A stretch of 64,000 nucleotides of DNA from Pseudomonas sp. NFR16 (GCF_900108875.1 NZ_FNYJ01000002.1:593383-657382); one strand, 5' to 3'; counted from the stretch's first letter, positions 28,195 through 36,798 are shown. A program made the numbers and translations. Notes: generated from the sequence alone by a model not told the origin.

Positions 28195-30714
28195 GTGGCG
28201 CCATCGAATTTCCGTACTCGACAAGCAACATTTGCGCTGGGCAAACAAACCTTCGACGGCCTGGGCCGACAACTGACTGTAGTTGTCGGCGGCCGCACCA
28301 CTCATTACGAATATCTGGCTGAACAACTGCCACCCAGCGCCAATGTGTTGCCCGATGGCAAGCGGGTGGAATTCGACTATGAATCGAAGTTGGAAAACCA
28401 GCTTCGCACGATTCGGCCAGCCAACGAAGCCGCCAACAGCATTGCCTACGATCCGCGACTGGGTCTGCCCGTTTCCGTGGCTGGGTCGTTGGGCACTCAA
28501 ACCATGAAGTACACGCCCTCGGGGTTGCCCGAAAGCAACACCTGGACGGTCGACGGCAAGGACAATGTCACCACGTGGCGTCACACGCTGGGCGGTCTGT
28601 TGAAGGGATTCGAAGATGCTGACGAGGTGCAACATGAGCGAGACTACGACATTTACGGTCGCTTATCGAAATTGACCACCGATGGCCTCATTCGCGACAT
28701 CACCTACGACGAATTCGACCGGCTTGGTTCTTTCACCGATGTCGACACGACTTCAGGCAATCGTCTGGTGCAGACGCTGACCTACGACGCCCTGGGCCGC
28801 GAACGCACGCGTACCTTCGACATTACCGTGGAAGGTAGCCCTGAGCGCCGCATCGTTCAGACCTTAGGCTACTCCGCGCTCGATCAGCTTACCTCCCGTA
28901 AGTGGGACGACGGCACTGAAACCGGCGAGGAGACATTTGCCTACGACAGCCGAGGCCGTCTCATTCATTACACCGCCAACCCCACTGCCGCCCCGACCGA
29001 CCCGTTTGGCAACCGGGTCATCGATCAGGTCTTCACACTCAATGCCCTTGATGGCTACGTGGAAATCAGCAGCACCTTCATTGGCGGCGAAGTTGATGTC
29101 GCGACATTCGAGTACGCCTCGATTGTCGACCCCACTCAAGTCTCGAGCATCAGCCACAGCCACCCTTCATGGCCGACCCGGATAGATATCGCCTACGACG
29201 ACGGCGGAAGAGCGAGCAATTACCGCTTCCCCGCCACAGCCACACGCCCTGCCCTTGATCGGACGCTGACATGGGATGCACAGGATCGGTTGGTCAAGGT
29301 CGACGACCAGAGCACGACGTGCGACTACCGCTACAACCCCAGCGGTCAACTCACTGATCGGGTGGTGGATGGCAGGCTTACCCGCAGTTTCTTCAGCGGC
29401 GGTCAGCTCACCCATGAACGGACCGGCGATCAGACGCTGCGCCTGATCGGGGACGGCAACGCGCTGTTCGCGCAAACGAAGATAGCGGCTGGCGTGCGTC
29501 AAGCGACCACCTTGCTGGGCTGCGATGCTCAGGGCAGCGTGCGCCTGGAAGCAGACAACGCAGTGCGTACCCGACGCTATTCGGCTCACGGCGCGGAAGC
29601 CGCCAATGACGACAACAGCCCGTTCGGTTATGCCGGCGAGCGCCGCGACACCTTCACTGGCTGGTACATTCCGAATGGCTATCGCCCTTACGACCCGATC
29701 ATCATGGGTTTCCTGTCGCCCGACAGCGACAGCCCGTTCGGTCAAGGCGGTCTCAACGCCTATACGTATTGCGCAGGGGATCCCGTCAACCGCATCGACC
29801 CCAGTGGTCACGGCTGGCTCACCTGGCTGGTGGCCGGTATCGGCATCGGGTTGGCGGTGATCGGCACCATTGCCACGTTCGGTGCCGCTGCTCCTGCCTT
29901 TGCCGCACTGGCAACGGGGGGCATCGGTGCGCTGACCGCCAGCGGCGCGATGGCCATTGGCGTAGCCACGATGAGCGCGGTATCCCTCGGTACCGGGATC
30001 GCTTCAACCGTGCTGGAGGCCACAGACAAAGACAGCAAGGCGGCCAGCGTGTTGGGCTGGGTGTCTTTTGGCACCGGGCTGGCAGAATTCGGGCTGACGA
30101 TGGCACCTAAGGCCGCATCAAAACTAGGCCTTAGATTGGGTAGATCTATTGGCCGCGCCGCCCAGAAAACTGCAAAAGGTCCGATGTTTTCGAGACCCGC
30201 CCCCATCGGACCAAGCCACTATAAGAAAAGCTCTATCGTTACACAGTTGTATGAGGCCAAGCCCGGTCACGCTGACGTACGCCTGCACCCCAACTATCTC
30301 AACACGGGGTATCCAGCGTTCGAAACCCACGGAATGCCACTCGATATAAACAGCAACCTGTGGAATTCGAAAGGCGTTTTTCGACCGGCCGAAGAGGTCG
30401 CCCTTGAAGCAGAAAGCTGGCTCAGGACCATCGATTATCCGCCTGGCGAACCATTCATATTGTTAGCATGTAACGGGGGTAGCTCCGGCGCTGCCGCCAA
30501 GATCGCCAAGGTAACAAAGCGCGCGGTAATCAGTTTCAAAAAAACGATACTCGTAGATACGGGAGACTCCTCCCAGTTGTTCAGGCATACCCCAAGGACG
30601 ACTAATCACCCATTGGCGCTGCGATCCTTTAAAAAAATCCTCACCCAGCCACCGCCGTACTCAAATCACTTCTTTTACGAGGCCGCGGAAATGGAGATAT
30701 ACACGCCTACATAG
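28195..30714 (+). CDS. Rhs C-half protein with core domain and HG/C C-terminal domain (RhsC)
   Basis: 839 residues from a GTG at 28195 preceded by AGGACG; the start is supported by alignment of GKQTFDGLGRQL with the paralogues. It contains YD repeats, a core ending NAYTYCAGDPVNRIDPSGHGW, a hydrophobic segment (LVAGIGIGLAVIGTIATFGAA and following) and a C-terminal domain with ETHG (His712) and LLACNGGSSGAA (Cys759). The last 190 codons look AT-richer than the rest, consistent with separate acquisition of the tip. No immunity-like gene follows; the next gene is convergent. Confidence 0.82.
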   Translation: MAPSNFRTRQATFALGKQTFDGLGRQLTVVVGGRTTHYEYLAEQLPPSANVLPDGKRVEFDYESKLENQLRTIRPANEAANSIAYDPRLGLPVSVAGSLGTQTMKYTPSGLPESNTWTVDGKDNVTTWRHTLGGLLKGFEDADEVQHERDYDIYGRLSKLTTDGLIRDITYDEFDRLGSFTDVDTTSGNRLVQTLTYDALGRERTRTFDITVEGSPERRIVQTLGYSALDQLTSRKWDDGTETGEETFAYDSRGRLIHYTANPTAAPTDPFGNRVIDQVFTLNALDGYVEISSTFIGGEVDVATFEYASIVDPTQVSSISHSHPSWPTRIDIAYDDGGRASNYRFPATATRPALDRTLTWDAQDRLVKVDDQSTTCDYRYNPSGQLTDRVVDGRLTRSFFSGGQLTHERTGDQTLRLIGDGNALFAQTKIAAGVRQATTLLGCDAQGSVRLEADNAVRTRRYSAHGAEAANDDNSPFGYAGERRDTFTGWYIPNGYRPYDPIIMGFLSPDSDSPFGQGGLNAYTYCAGDPVNRIDPSGHGWLTWLVAGIGIGLAVIGTIATFGAAAPAFAALATGGIGALTASGAMAIGVATMSAVSLGTGIASTVLEATDKDSKAASVLGWVSFGTGLAEFGLTMAPKAASKLGLRLGRSIGRAAQKTAKGPMFSRPAPIGPSHYKKSSIVTQLYEAKPGHADVRLHPNYLNTGYPAFETHGMPLDINSNLWNSKGVFRPAEEVALEAESWLRTIDYPPGEPFILLACNGGSSGAAAKIAKVTKRAVISFKKTILVDTGDSSQLFRHTPRTTNHPLALRSFKKILTQPPPYSNHFFYEAAEMEIYTPT

Positions 30715-30770
30715 GCGCATCGCTACCTACCTCGCCGTGCTTCGGAGAAACTCTGGGCAGCTCTTCCGTC

Positions 30771-30805
30771 GTACTACAAACGTATCAGGCGCTGGACGTT
30801 TGTAC
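30771..30805. terminator. Stem-loop between convergent RhsC and phospholipase D genes
   Basis: ACAAACGT at 30776-30783 pairs with ACGTTTGT at 30796-30803, and the stem extends to GTAC on both sides with one bulged base. There is no T run, so it may be a weak bidirectional terminator or only a hairpin. Confidence 0.35.
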
Positions 30806-30822
30806 CCGAGCAAGCGCTGTTG

Positions 30823-31980
30823 CTAACCCCGCCGATCCAACGCATTGACCACCAGCCGGTCCACCCACCCCCACACGCGCTGCTTGATGCGGCGCCAGAG
30901 CGGACGGGATTGCCAGTCTTCCAGGCTGATCTGGCTGCTGACGGCGAAATCCCGGGTGAAACTGGCAACCACGTCCTGCGTCAGTTGCGCGTCGAGCGCC
31001 TCAAGATTCGCTTCCAGGTTGAAGCGCAGATTCCAGTGATCGAAGTTGCAGGAGCCGATGCTGACCCAGTCATCCACCAGCACCATTTTCAGGTGCAGGA
31101 AACATGGCTGATACTCGAAAATCTTCACGCCGGCTTTGAGCAGACGCGGGTAATAGCGATGGCCTGCGTAACGCACCGAAGGGTGATCCGTGCGCGGGCC
31201 GGTCAACAACAGTCGCACATCGACACCGCGCGAAGCGGCACGGCGCAGCGCACGCCGAACTTTCCAGGTCGGCAGAAAGTACGGCGTTGCCAGCCAGATG
31301 CGTTTTTTGCCGGTATTCAGCGCGCGAACCAGCGATTGCAGAATGTCGCGATGCTGGCGGGAGTCGGCATACGCCACTCGCCCGAAACCATCGCCCGCCA
31401 CCGGGGCCTTTGGCAGCCGGGGCAATCCGAAATTCTCCGCCGGACGCCACGCTCGGCGACGATTGTTGGCATGAAACTGACGGTCGAACAGCGCCTGCCA
31501 GTCGACCACCAGCGGCCCGCGGATCTCCACCATGACCTCATGCCATTCGCTGGTGTCCTGATCGGGCCGCCAGAATTCGTCCGTGACCCCGGTCCCGCCG
31601 ACCACTGCGAGTTCTTTGTCCACCAGCAACAGCTTGCGGTGGTCACGATAGAAGTTGCGGATGCCGCGGCGCCAATGCACGCGGTTATAGAAACGCAGAA
31701 TCACCCCCGCTTCGGTCAGGCGATTGCGCAGGCTGAGCGTGAACGCGAGCGAGCCGAAATCATCGAACAGGCAGCGCACGATCACGCCGCGCTTCGCCGC
31801 ATCGACCAGCGCCCGAACCACGGCCTCGGCGCACGTCCCCGCCTCCACCAGATACAGCTCCAGTTCAACCTGCTGCTGCGCATTATCGATGGCGGCGATC
31901 ATGCGCGGGAAGAACGCCGGCCCGTCTATCAACAGCTTGAAACGGTTGTCATCGCGCCACGGAAAAATAGCGCCCCTCAT
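30823..31980 (-). CDS. Phospholipase D / cardiolipin synthase B-type protein
   Basis: 385 residues from ATG 31980. Two HKD motifs are present: RDHRKLLLVD with GGTG downstream (about residue 115-130) and HLKMVLVDDWVSIGSCNFD (about 300-318), the paired phosphodiesterase half-sites of the PLD superfamily. Length and spacing fit ClsB-type cardiolipin synthases, which join phosphatidyl groups at the inner membrane; no strong N-terminal membrane helix is seen. An in-frame start at 32148 adds 56 Arg-rich residues that look non-coding. Other PLD activities are possible. Confidence 0.87.
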   Translation of the reverse strand: MRGAIFPWRDDNRFKLLIDGPAFFPRMIAAIDNAQQQVELELYLVEAGTCAEAVVRALVDAAKRGVIVRCLFDDFGSLAFTLSLRNRLTEAGVILRFYNRVHWRRGIRNFYRDHRKLLLVDKELAVVGGTGVTDEFWRPDQDTSEWHEVMVEIRGPLVVDWQALFDRQFHANNRRRAWRPAENFGLPRLPKAPVAGDGFGRVAYADSRQHRDILQSLVRALNTGKKRIWLATPYFLPTWKVRRALRRAASRGVDVRLLLTGPRTDHPSVRYAGHRYYPRLLKAGVKIFEYQPCFLHLKMVLVDDWVSIGSCNFDHWNLRFNLEANLEALDAQLTQDVVASFTRDFAVSSQISLEDWQSRPLWRRIKQRVWGWVDRLVVNALDRRG

Positions 31981-32221
31981 ACGCCACGCGCCTTCATGGG
32001 CGAAGCATCGCCACCTGCAGAGCGTGTCGACAGGGCGAACAAGGAAGGACAGCGAGTGAGCATGCAGACTCCGGGCGGATGATTGAGGCAACCTTATCCG
32101 CCTGTCTGACCGCTGGCAAACCGCAACGTTCTGTGGGCGATGCGGCACGCGGCGGTCGAAATCAACCGGCCCTGCCGCATCGTGCTGTCGACGGCTCTGT
32201 TGGCCGGTCAGACGTCAGCCC

Positions 32222-32803
32222 TTAAAGAATGATCTGCGTGCCGAGCACCTTGAGAAACGCCGCCAGCCACGCCGGATGCGCAGGCCATGCCGGGCCGGTC
32301 ACCAGATTGCCGTCGGTGTGCGCCTCGTCCATCGCGATCTCGACATATTCGCCACCGGCCAGCCGGACTTCCGGCGCGCACGCCGGGTACGCGCTCAACG
32401 ACTTGCCTTTGAGCAGCCCGGTTTCAGCCAGTAACTGCGGCCCATGACACACCGCTGCAATCGGTTTGTCGTCCCGACCGAATTCGCGCACCAGTTCCAG
32501 CACCCGTTGATTCAGGCGCAGGTATTCCGGAGCACGTCCGCCCGGCACCAACAGTGCGTCGTAGTCGGACGACTTCACGCTGTCGAAATCGAAGTTCAGG
32601 CCAAAGTTATGCCCGCGTTTTTCGCTGTACGTCTGATCCCCCTCGAAATCGTGAATGGCCGTGCGAATCACATCGCCCTTCTTCTTGCCCGGGCACACTG
32701 CATGCACCGTGTGACCGACCATTTGCAGCGCCTGAAACGGCACCATCACTTCGTAATCTTCGACGTAATCGCCCACCAGCATGAGAATTTTCTTCGCCGC
32801 CAT
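32222..32803 (-). CDS. DJ-1/PfpI family protein
   Basis: 193 residues. The nucleophile-elbow Cys is in [10 protein letters not shown] and the family Glu near the N-terminus in [14 protein letters not shown]-1/PfpI members act as deglycases, glyoxalases or stress proteins, and the exact activity here is unknown. Two adjacent ATGs (32806 and 32803) follow a GGAGG site; I prefer the second for spacing. Monocistronic as far as visible. Confidence 0.88.
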   Translation of the reverse strand: MAAKKILMLVGDYVEDYEVMVPFQALQMVGHTVHAVCPGKKKGDVIRTAIHDFEGDQTYSEKRGHNFGLNFDFDSVKSSDYDALLVPGGRAPEYLRLNQRVLELVREFGRDDKPIAAVCHGPQLLAETGLLKGKSLSAYPACAPEVRLAGGEYVEIAMDEAHTDGNLVTGPAWPAHPAWLAAFLKVLGTQIIL

Positions 32804-32915
32804 CATCCATCCTCCAATGTCATTGCGCCGTTTGCAGGCGCTGCCCGTGTTCGTCGGGTAACGGACTAGTACTACAGAACTGGCAGAGCTCAGATCTCAG
32901 ACATATGGAGAACGC

Positions 32916-33251
32916 TTACAGCGTTGCAGGCTCCAGTCGACAGCCTTTACGCGCGCCGAGCCACTGCGCACTGCTCTCACGCCCCATCCCGGTGGCGATG
33001 ATACGCCTGCTGGCGGCGTCCTCGATCAACGAACTCGGCAGCCATTGCTTCACGTAGCGCTGACAGTAGTCTGCCGGGTTGTCCATGACATAACGGCACG
33101 AGCAATACTCCTTGGCGGTGTAGGCACTGATGATGCCGGGAAAGGCCTGTAGCTCAACGCGCCAGACCCACATCAACGCGCACAGAAACAGCAGCATCAG
33201 GATGCAGGAGGTGCTGAACGGACGCCGCCGGACAAAACGGCGCGAAGTCAT
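32916..33251 (-). CDS. Small membrane-anchored protein coupled to a serine hydrolase
   Basis: 111 residues. A basic N-terminus (TSRRFVRRRPF) and one hydrophobic helix (CILMLLFLCALMWVW) indicate an inner-membrane anchor, followed by a small domain with several Cys residues (KEYCSCRYVMDNPADYC and KGC near the end) that could form disulfides in the periplasm. The ATG overlaps the upstream hydrolase stop (ATGA), so the two are translated together. I do not recognise the family. Confidence 0.72.
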   Translation of the reverse strand: MTSRRFVRRRPFSTSCILMLLFLCALMWVWRVELQAFPGIISAYTAKEYCSCRYVMDNPADYCQRYVKQWLPSSLIEDAASRRIIATGMGRESSAQWLGARKGCRLEPATL

Positions 33252-34351
33252 TGCGTGCCCTCCTCGGCCACTGCCTTCAAGGCCCGTTTGAGCAACTGAT
33301 TGTGCGCATAAGTCCCGTCGCGATCGTCGCCGTAACGCACGATCACCAGCCCTGCGCTCGGGATGACATACAGCGCCTGACCCCAGTGGCCGAGTCCGGC
33401 AAAGGTGTCGGTCGGTGCATCCGGCCAGGGTCCGCGCTTGCCGTCGGCGGTCTTGTTGAGCCACCAGTGACCACCCGGCACCTCATCCACCGGCGTCCCG
33501 AATTTGAACGGGGTGAGATTGAAATTAACCCAGGCCACAGGCAGCAACTGCCGCTCGTGCCAGCGTCCGTCGCGTTGCATCAGCAAGCCGATCCGCGCCA
33601 GATCGCGAGCGGTCATGTAGGCATAAGACGAACCGACAAACGTGCCCGTGGCATCGGTTTCCCATGTCGCGCTCATGATACCCAGCGGATCGAATAGCGC
33701 CGTCCACGGATAACTGGCGTATTGCGTTTCGCCGACCATGCCTCTGAGCGCGGCGGCGAGCACCGTGCTGTCGCCACTGGAATAGCGATAGGCGGTGCCA
33801 GGCGCGCTGGCAACGCTGTGCCCGGCGGTGAAGCGCGCCATGTCGTCGCGACCCCGCGTGTAGAGCATCGCCACCACGGAGGAATTGAGCGGTGCGTATT
33901 CGTAATCTTCCTGCCAGTCCAGGCCGGAGGCCCAGTGCAGCAAGTCTTGAATCCGGACCTCGGGATGCGCGCTGAAAGGCGCATAGAAGCGCATCACCGG
34001 ATCATCGAGCGTGAACCGCCCTTCGCCAAACGCCACGCCCAATACGGTTGCCAGCACGCTTTTGCTGATCGACCAGATCAGATGCGGCGTCTGCGCCCGA
34101 GTGACCCCGGCATAGCGTTCGTATACCAACTCACCGTTGCGAATGATCAGCAGCGCATCGGTGCGAACACCTTTGCGTTCTTCCTCGTCCCGAGGCGGGA
34201 AAGCGTAAGTTTCAAGGTCGTTCAGCGCAGACGAAGGCTGCAAGGGGCGCGCCTGCCATTGCGCATCGGGCCAGGTTTCAGCGCGGGCCGGGGCGTCGAT
34301 CAACGACAGCACCACGACCAGCGCAGAACAGATAAACAAGCCACGGCTCAT
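33248..34351 (-). CDS. Secreted beta-lactamase-fold serine hydrolase
   Basis: 367 residues from ATG 34351 with AGGTCC upstream; longer in-frame starts lack a signal peptide. Residues 1-24 (MSRGLFICSALVVVLSLIDAPARA) form a signal peptide. The class C beta-lactamase/6-aminohexanoate hydrolase motifs are S-I-S-K at 94-97 (nucleophile Ser94, Lys97), a YSS motif in RYSSGDST (the Tyr position) and HWG in LGHWGQALY. It probably acts on periplasmic esters, amides or peptidoglycan fragments rather than as a resistance enzyme. Coupled to the 111-residue membrane protein. Confidence 0.85.
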   Translation of the reverse strand: MSRGLFICSALVVVLSLIDAPARAETWPDAQWQARPLQPSSALNDLETYAFPPRDEEERKGVRTDALLIIRNGELVYERYAGVTRAQTPHLIWSISKSVLATVLGVAFGEGRFTLDDPVMRFYAPFSAHPEVRIQDLLHWASGLDWQEDYEYAPLNSSVVAMLYTRGRDDMARFTAGHSVASAPGTAYRYSSGDSTVLAAALRGMVGETQYASYPWTALFDPLGIMSATWETDATGTFVGSSYAYMTARDLARIGLLMQRDGRWHERQLLPVAWVNFNLTPFKFGTPVDEVPGGHWWLNKTADGKRGPWPDAPTDTFAGLGHWGQALYVIPSAGLVIVRYGDDRDGTYAHNQLLKRALKAVAEEGTQ

Positions 34352-34464
34352 GAAAGGACCTCGGACGAAAGCTGCAGGCAACCCTAGCAGCGATTCATGA
34401 CAGCCTCTGGACGAGCCCGCGCTCGAATCCCCTCCCTGACAAGTCGCGTATCCACTGCGTTTCC

Positions 34465-34482
34465 CTGTCACGCAACCATCAC
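34465..34482 (+). promoter_or_regulatory. Candidate PHO box upstream of olsB
   Basis: CTGTCAC, GCAA, CCATCAC at 34465-34482 has the two-half layout of a PhoB site (CTGTCAT with a 4-base spacer and a second CTGT[CA]A[CT]); the first half matches 6 of 7 and the second 5 of 7. It lies about 110 bases before olsB. Phosphate control of ornithine lipids is established in several bacteria. An overlapping hairpin (CATCACC/GGTGATG, 34477-34500) may be part of the site. Confidence 0.45.
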
Positions 34483-34592
34483 CAAAGCTTAACGGTGATG
34501 ACATCGGCCCTCCCTAGCCTGCATTCGTACAGCAATGCTTTCGAATAATCAGTCGACCGGCCTGGACCAGGGCTGGCCCACGGAGACGCCAC

Positions 34593-35348
34593 ATGACTCA
34601 GATCGCCAGTATTCGAGACACCCGCTCCGAACGCCGCCTGCAGGCTGAACGCCTGGTCGGCATCAAAGCCCTGCAGGAAGCACAGGCCTTGCGCTTCAGC
34701 GTTTTCAGTGGCGAATTCAACGCCCGACTCAAAGGCGCCGAGCTGGGCCTGGATATCGATGATTACGATGTGCACTGCATGCACATCGGCGTGCGCGACC
34801 TGAGCACCGGTCAACTGGTGGCGACGACCCGATTGCTGGACCACAAGGCTGCGAGCACGCTGGGCCGCTTTTACAGCGAAGAAGAATTCAGCCTGCACGG
34901 CCTCGGTCATCTGCAAGGGCCGATTCTGGAACTGGGCCGCACCTGCGTCGACGCCGCCTACCGCAACGGCGGGACCATCGCCGTGCTGTGGAGCGAGCTT
35001 GCAGAAATCCTCAACGAAGGCGGCTACAGCTACCTGATGGGCTGCGCGAGCATTCCGATGCAAGACGGCGGCATTCAGGCTCACGCGATCATGCAGCGCC
35101 TGCGCGAGCGTTATCTGAGCACCGAGCACCTGCGCGCCGAACCCAAGAAGCCTCTGCCCACGCTCGACCTGCCAGGCAACGTGATCTGCGAAATGCCGCC
35201 GTTGCTCAAAGCCTACATGCGCCTGGGCGCCAAGATCTGCGGCGAGCCTTGCTGGGACGAGGACTTCCAGGTCGCTGACGTCTTCATCCTGCTCAAGCGT
35301 GACGAGCTGTGCCCGCGCTACGCCCGCCACTTCAAGGCTGCAGTGTGA
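34593..35348 (+). CDS. olsB: L-ornithine N-alpha-acyltransferase
   Basis: 251 residues, ribosome site GGAGAC. OlsB transfers a 3-hydroxyacyl group from acyl carrier protein to the alpha-amino group of ornithine, forming lyso-ornithine lipid at the inner membrane. The GNAT-like family is recognisable from [27 protein letters not shown] and [22 protein letters not shown]. It is followed by olsA with a TGATG overlap, the expected gene pair. Ornithine lipids replace phospholipids under phosphate limitation, which fits the PHO-box-like sequence upstream. Confidence 0.92.
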   Translation: MTQIASIRDTRSERRLQAERLVGIKALQEAQALRFSVFSGEFNARLKGAELGLDIDDYDVHCMHIGVRDLSTGQLVATTRLLDHKAASTLGRFYSEEEFSLHGLGHLQGPILELGRTCVDAAYRNGGTIAVLWSELAEILNEGGYSYLMGCASIPMQDGGIQAHAIMQRLRERYLSTEHLRAEPKKPLPTLDLPGNVICEMPPLLKAYMRLGAKICGEPCWDEDFQVADVFILLKRDELCPRYARHFKAAV

Positions 35349-36136
35349 TGAGCACCCTGCGCAGCCGTGCGCGCGTCATCCGTGTGCTGTGGGTCATCGC
35401 TCTGGGCTTGACCATCGCCGGCGCATTCACCCTGATGGAGCGCCTGCGCATCGGCAATTCCATGGCCCGCCGCCAGCGCTGGACGAGTTGGTTCATGGCG
35501 CGTCTGAGCGCAGCGTTGCCATTTCGCGTGACGGTGAGTGGCAAGTTACCGAGCCAGCCGACGCTGTGGGTCAGCAACCACGTGTCGTGGACTGACATCC
35601 CGCTGCTGGGCATGCTCGCGCCCCTGTCCTTTTTGTCCAAGGCCGAAGTGCGCACCTGGCCAGTCGCGGGATGGCTGGCGCTCAAAGCCGGCACGTTGTT
35701 CATCCGCCGGGGTTCGGGCGACAGCAAGTTGATCCAGAAGCAGATCGGACAGCATCTCCTGGGCAATCACTCGCTGGTGATTTTCCCGGAAGGCACTACC
35801 ACCGATGGCCGCAGCCTGCGCACCTTCCATGGTCGCCTGCTGTCCAGTGCCATCGAGACAGGCGTCGCGTTGCAACCGGTGGCGATCAAATACGTGCGCG
35901 CCGGCAAGCCAGACCCGATCGCGCCGTTCATTGGCGACGATGACCTGCTCTCGCATCTGCGTCGGCTGTTCGCCAATGAGGTGAGTGAGGTGCATATCCA
36001 GTTGCTGCCGACCATTGCCTCGCAAGGCAAGGAACGCGCGGCGCTTGCGTTCGAAGCGCAGCAGGCGGTGCAGGTCGCGCTGTTCGGCGAAGTGGATCAG
36101 CCCGCCGATGTTCGCCCGGCCGCCAGAGCCGCTTGA
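35348..36136 (+). CDS. olsA: Lyso-ornithine lipid O-acyltransferase
   Basis: 262 residues; the ATG shares a base with the olsB stop (TGATG). OlsA adds the second fatty acyl chain to lyso-ornithine lipid. The PlsC acyltransferase motifs are NHVSWTD (H-x4-D) and FPEGTTTDG, with one N-terminal helix (VLWVIALGLTIAGAFTLM). The 3' 40 bases overlap the convergent acyl-carrier-protein phosphodiesterase gene. Confidence 0.9.
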   Translation: MSTLRSRARVIRVLWVIALGLTIAGAFTLMERLRIGNSMARRQRWTSWFMARLSAALPFRVTVSGKLPSQPTLWVSNHVSWTDIPLLGMLAPLSFLSKAEVRTWPVAGWLALKAGTLFIRRGSGDSKLIQKQIGQHLLGNHSLVIFPEGTTTDGRSLRTFHGRLLSSAIETGVALQPVAIKYVRAGKPDPIAPFIGDDDLLSHLRRLFANEVSEVHIQLLPTIASQGKERAALAFEAQQAVQVALFGEVDQPADVRPAARAA

Positions 36137-36693
36137 GCGAAGCGCTGCACCTGCGGATAAAACGCACTGAAGTCTTCGCTCAATGGCCGATAAAGCGCCT
36201 GCAGTTCCTGCATGGCGCCGGCCAGTCCTTCAGGGCGCGACAAGCGGCGAGAAATGCCGGCGAGCGCATCACCCACCACCGCAAAATCCCGGTACGAACC
36301 CAGCCAGTCCTGAGCGGCCATGCGCGGCGCAATCCTCGCCAGGCGCTCAGGCAACTCGGGCTCGTTCGCCAGCACGCGATAGATCTTGCCGGTGAATGCA
36401 TCCAGCGGCACATCGGAATACCGGGGCCAGTCGCGGGCCAGACAATGGTCGAAAAACACATCCAGCACGATACCGGCGTAACGCCTGCGCTCGGCAGGAA
36501 ACCGTCCCATCGCCTGTTTGATCAGCGGATGCGAATCGGTGAATGCGTCGATGCTGCGATGCAGGCGGATCGCCGTTTCGATCTCGGCCGGGAAACGCCC
36601 AGGCAACAGCCCTTTGACGAAGTCGCCGTACAAGCTGCCAAGTAATTGGGAAGGCGCCTGACCGCCCAGATGGAGGTGTGCGAGGTAATTCAT
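36097..36693 (-). CDS. acpH: Acyl carrier protein phosphodiesterase-like protein (AcpH/DUF479)
   Basis: 198 residues. MNYLAHLHLGG at the N-terminus, GDFVKG, HRSIDAFTDSHP and DVFFDHCLARDW are the conserved AcpH segments that place metal-binding His and Asp residues in an HD-like fold. The enzyme removes 4'-phosphopantetheine from acyl carrier protein. The longer frame start at 36738 is rejected because family members begin MNYLAH. It overlaps olsA by 40 bases tail-to-tail. Confidence 0.88.
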   Translation of the reverse strand: MNYLAHLHLGGQAPSQLLGSLYGDFVKGLLPGRFPAEIETAIRLHRSIDAFTDSHPLIKQAMGRFPAERRRYAGIVLDVFFDHCLARDWPRYSDVPLDAFTGKIYRVLANEPELPERLARIAPRMAAQDWLGSYRDFAVVGDALAGISRRLSRPEGLAGAMQELQALYRPLSEDFSAFYPQVQRFAQAALAAGRTSAG

Positions 36694-36798
36694 GAAGACA
36701 GACACCTTTACGATTGAGACAACATCGCGCCTTCTCACAGCGGCACCGCTGTGATCGGAAGGGATGCACGGAGCCTAAACCATTTCCGAGATTCGCTC

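Noticed and set aside
12615..30714. Insertion-sequence or prophage origin of the Rhs region
   Set aside because: No transposase, integrase, phage structural gene, tRNA target or terminal repeats are visible.
12615..30714. Complete insecticidal Tc toxin locus
   Set aside because: The YD-repeat halves resemble TcB/TcC in part, but there is no TcA gene in the window, and the tips share one domain rather than a known ADP-ribosyltransferase.
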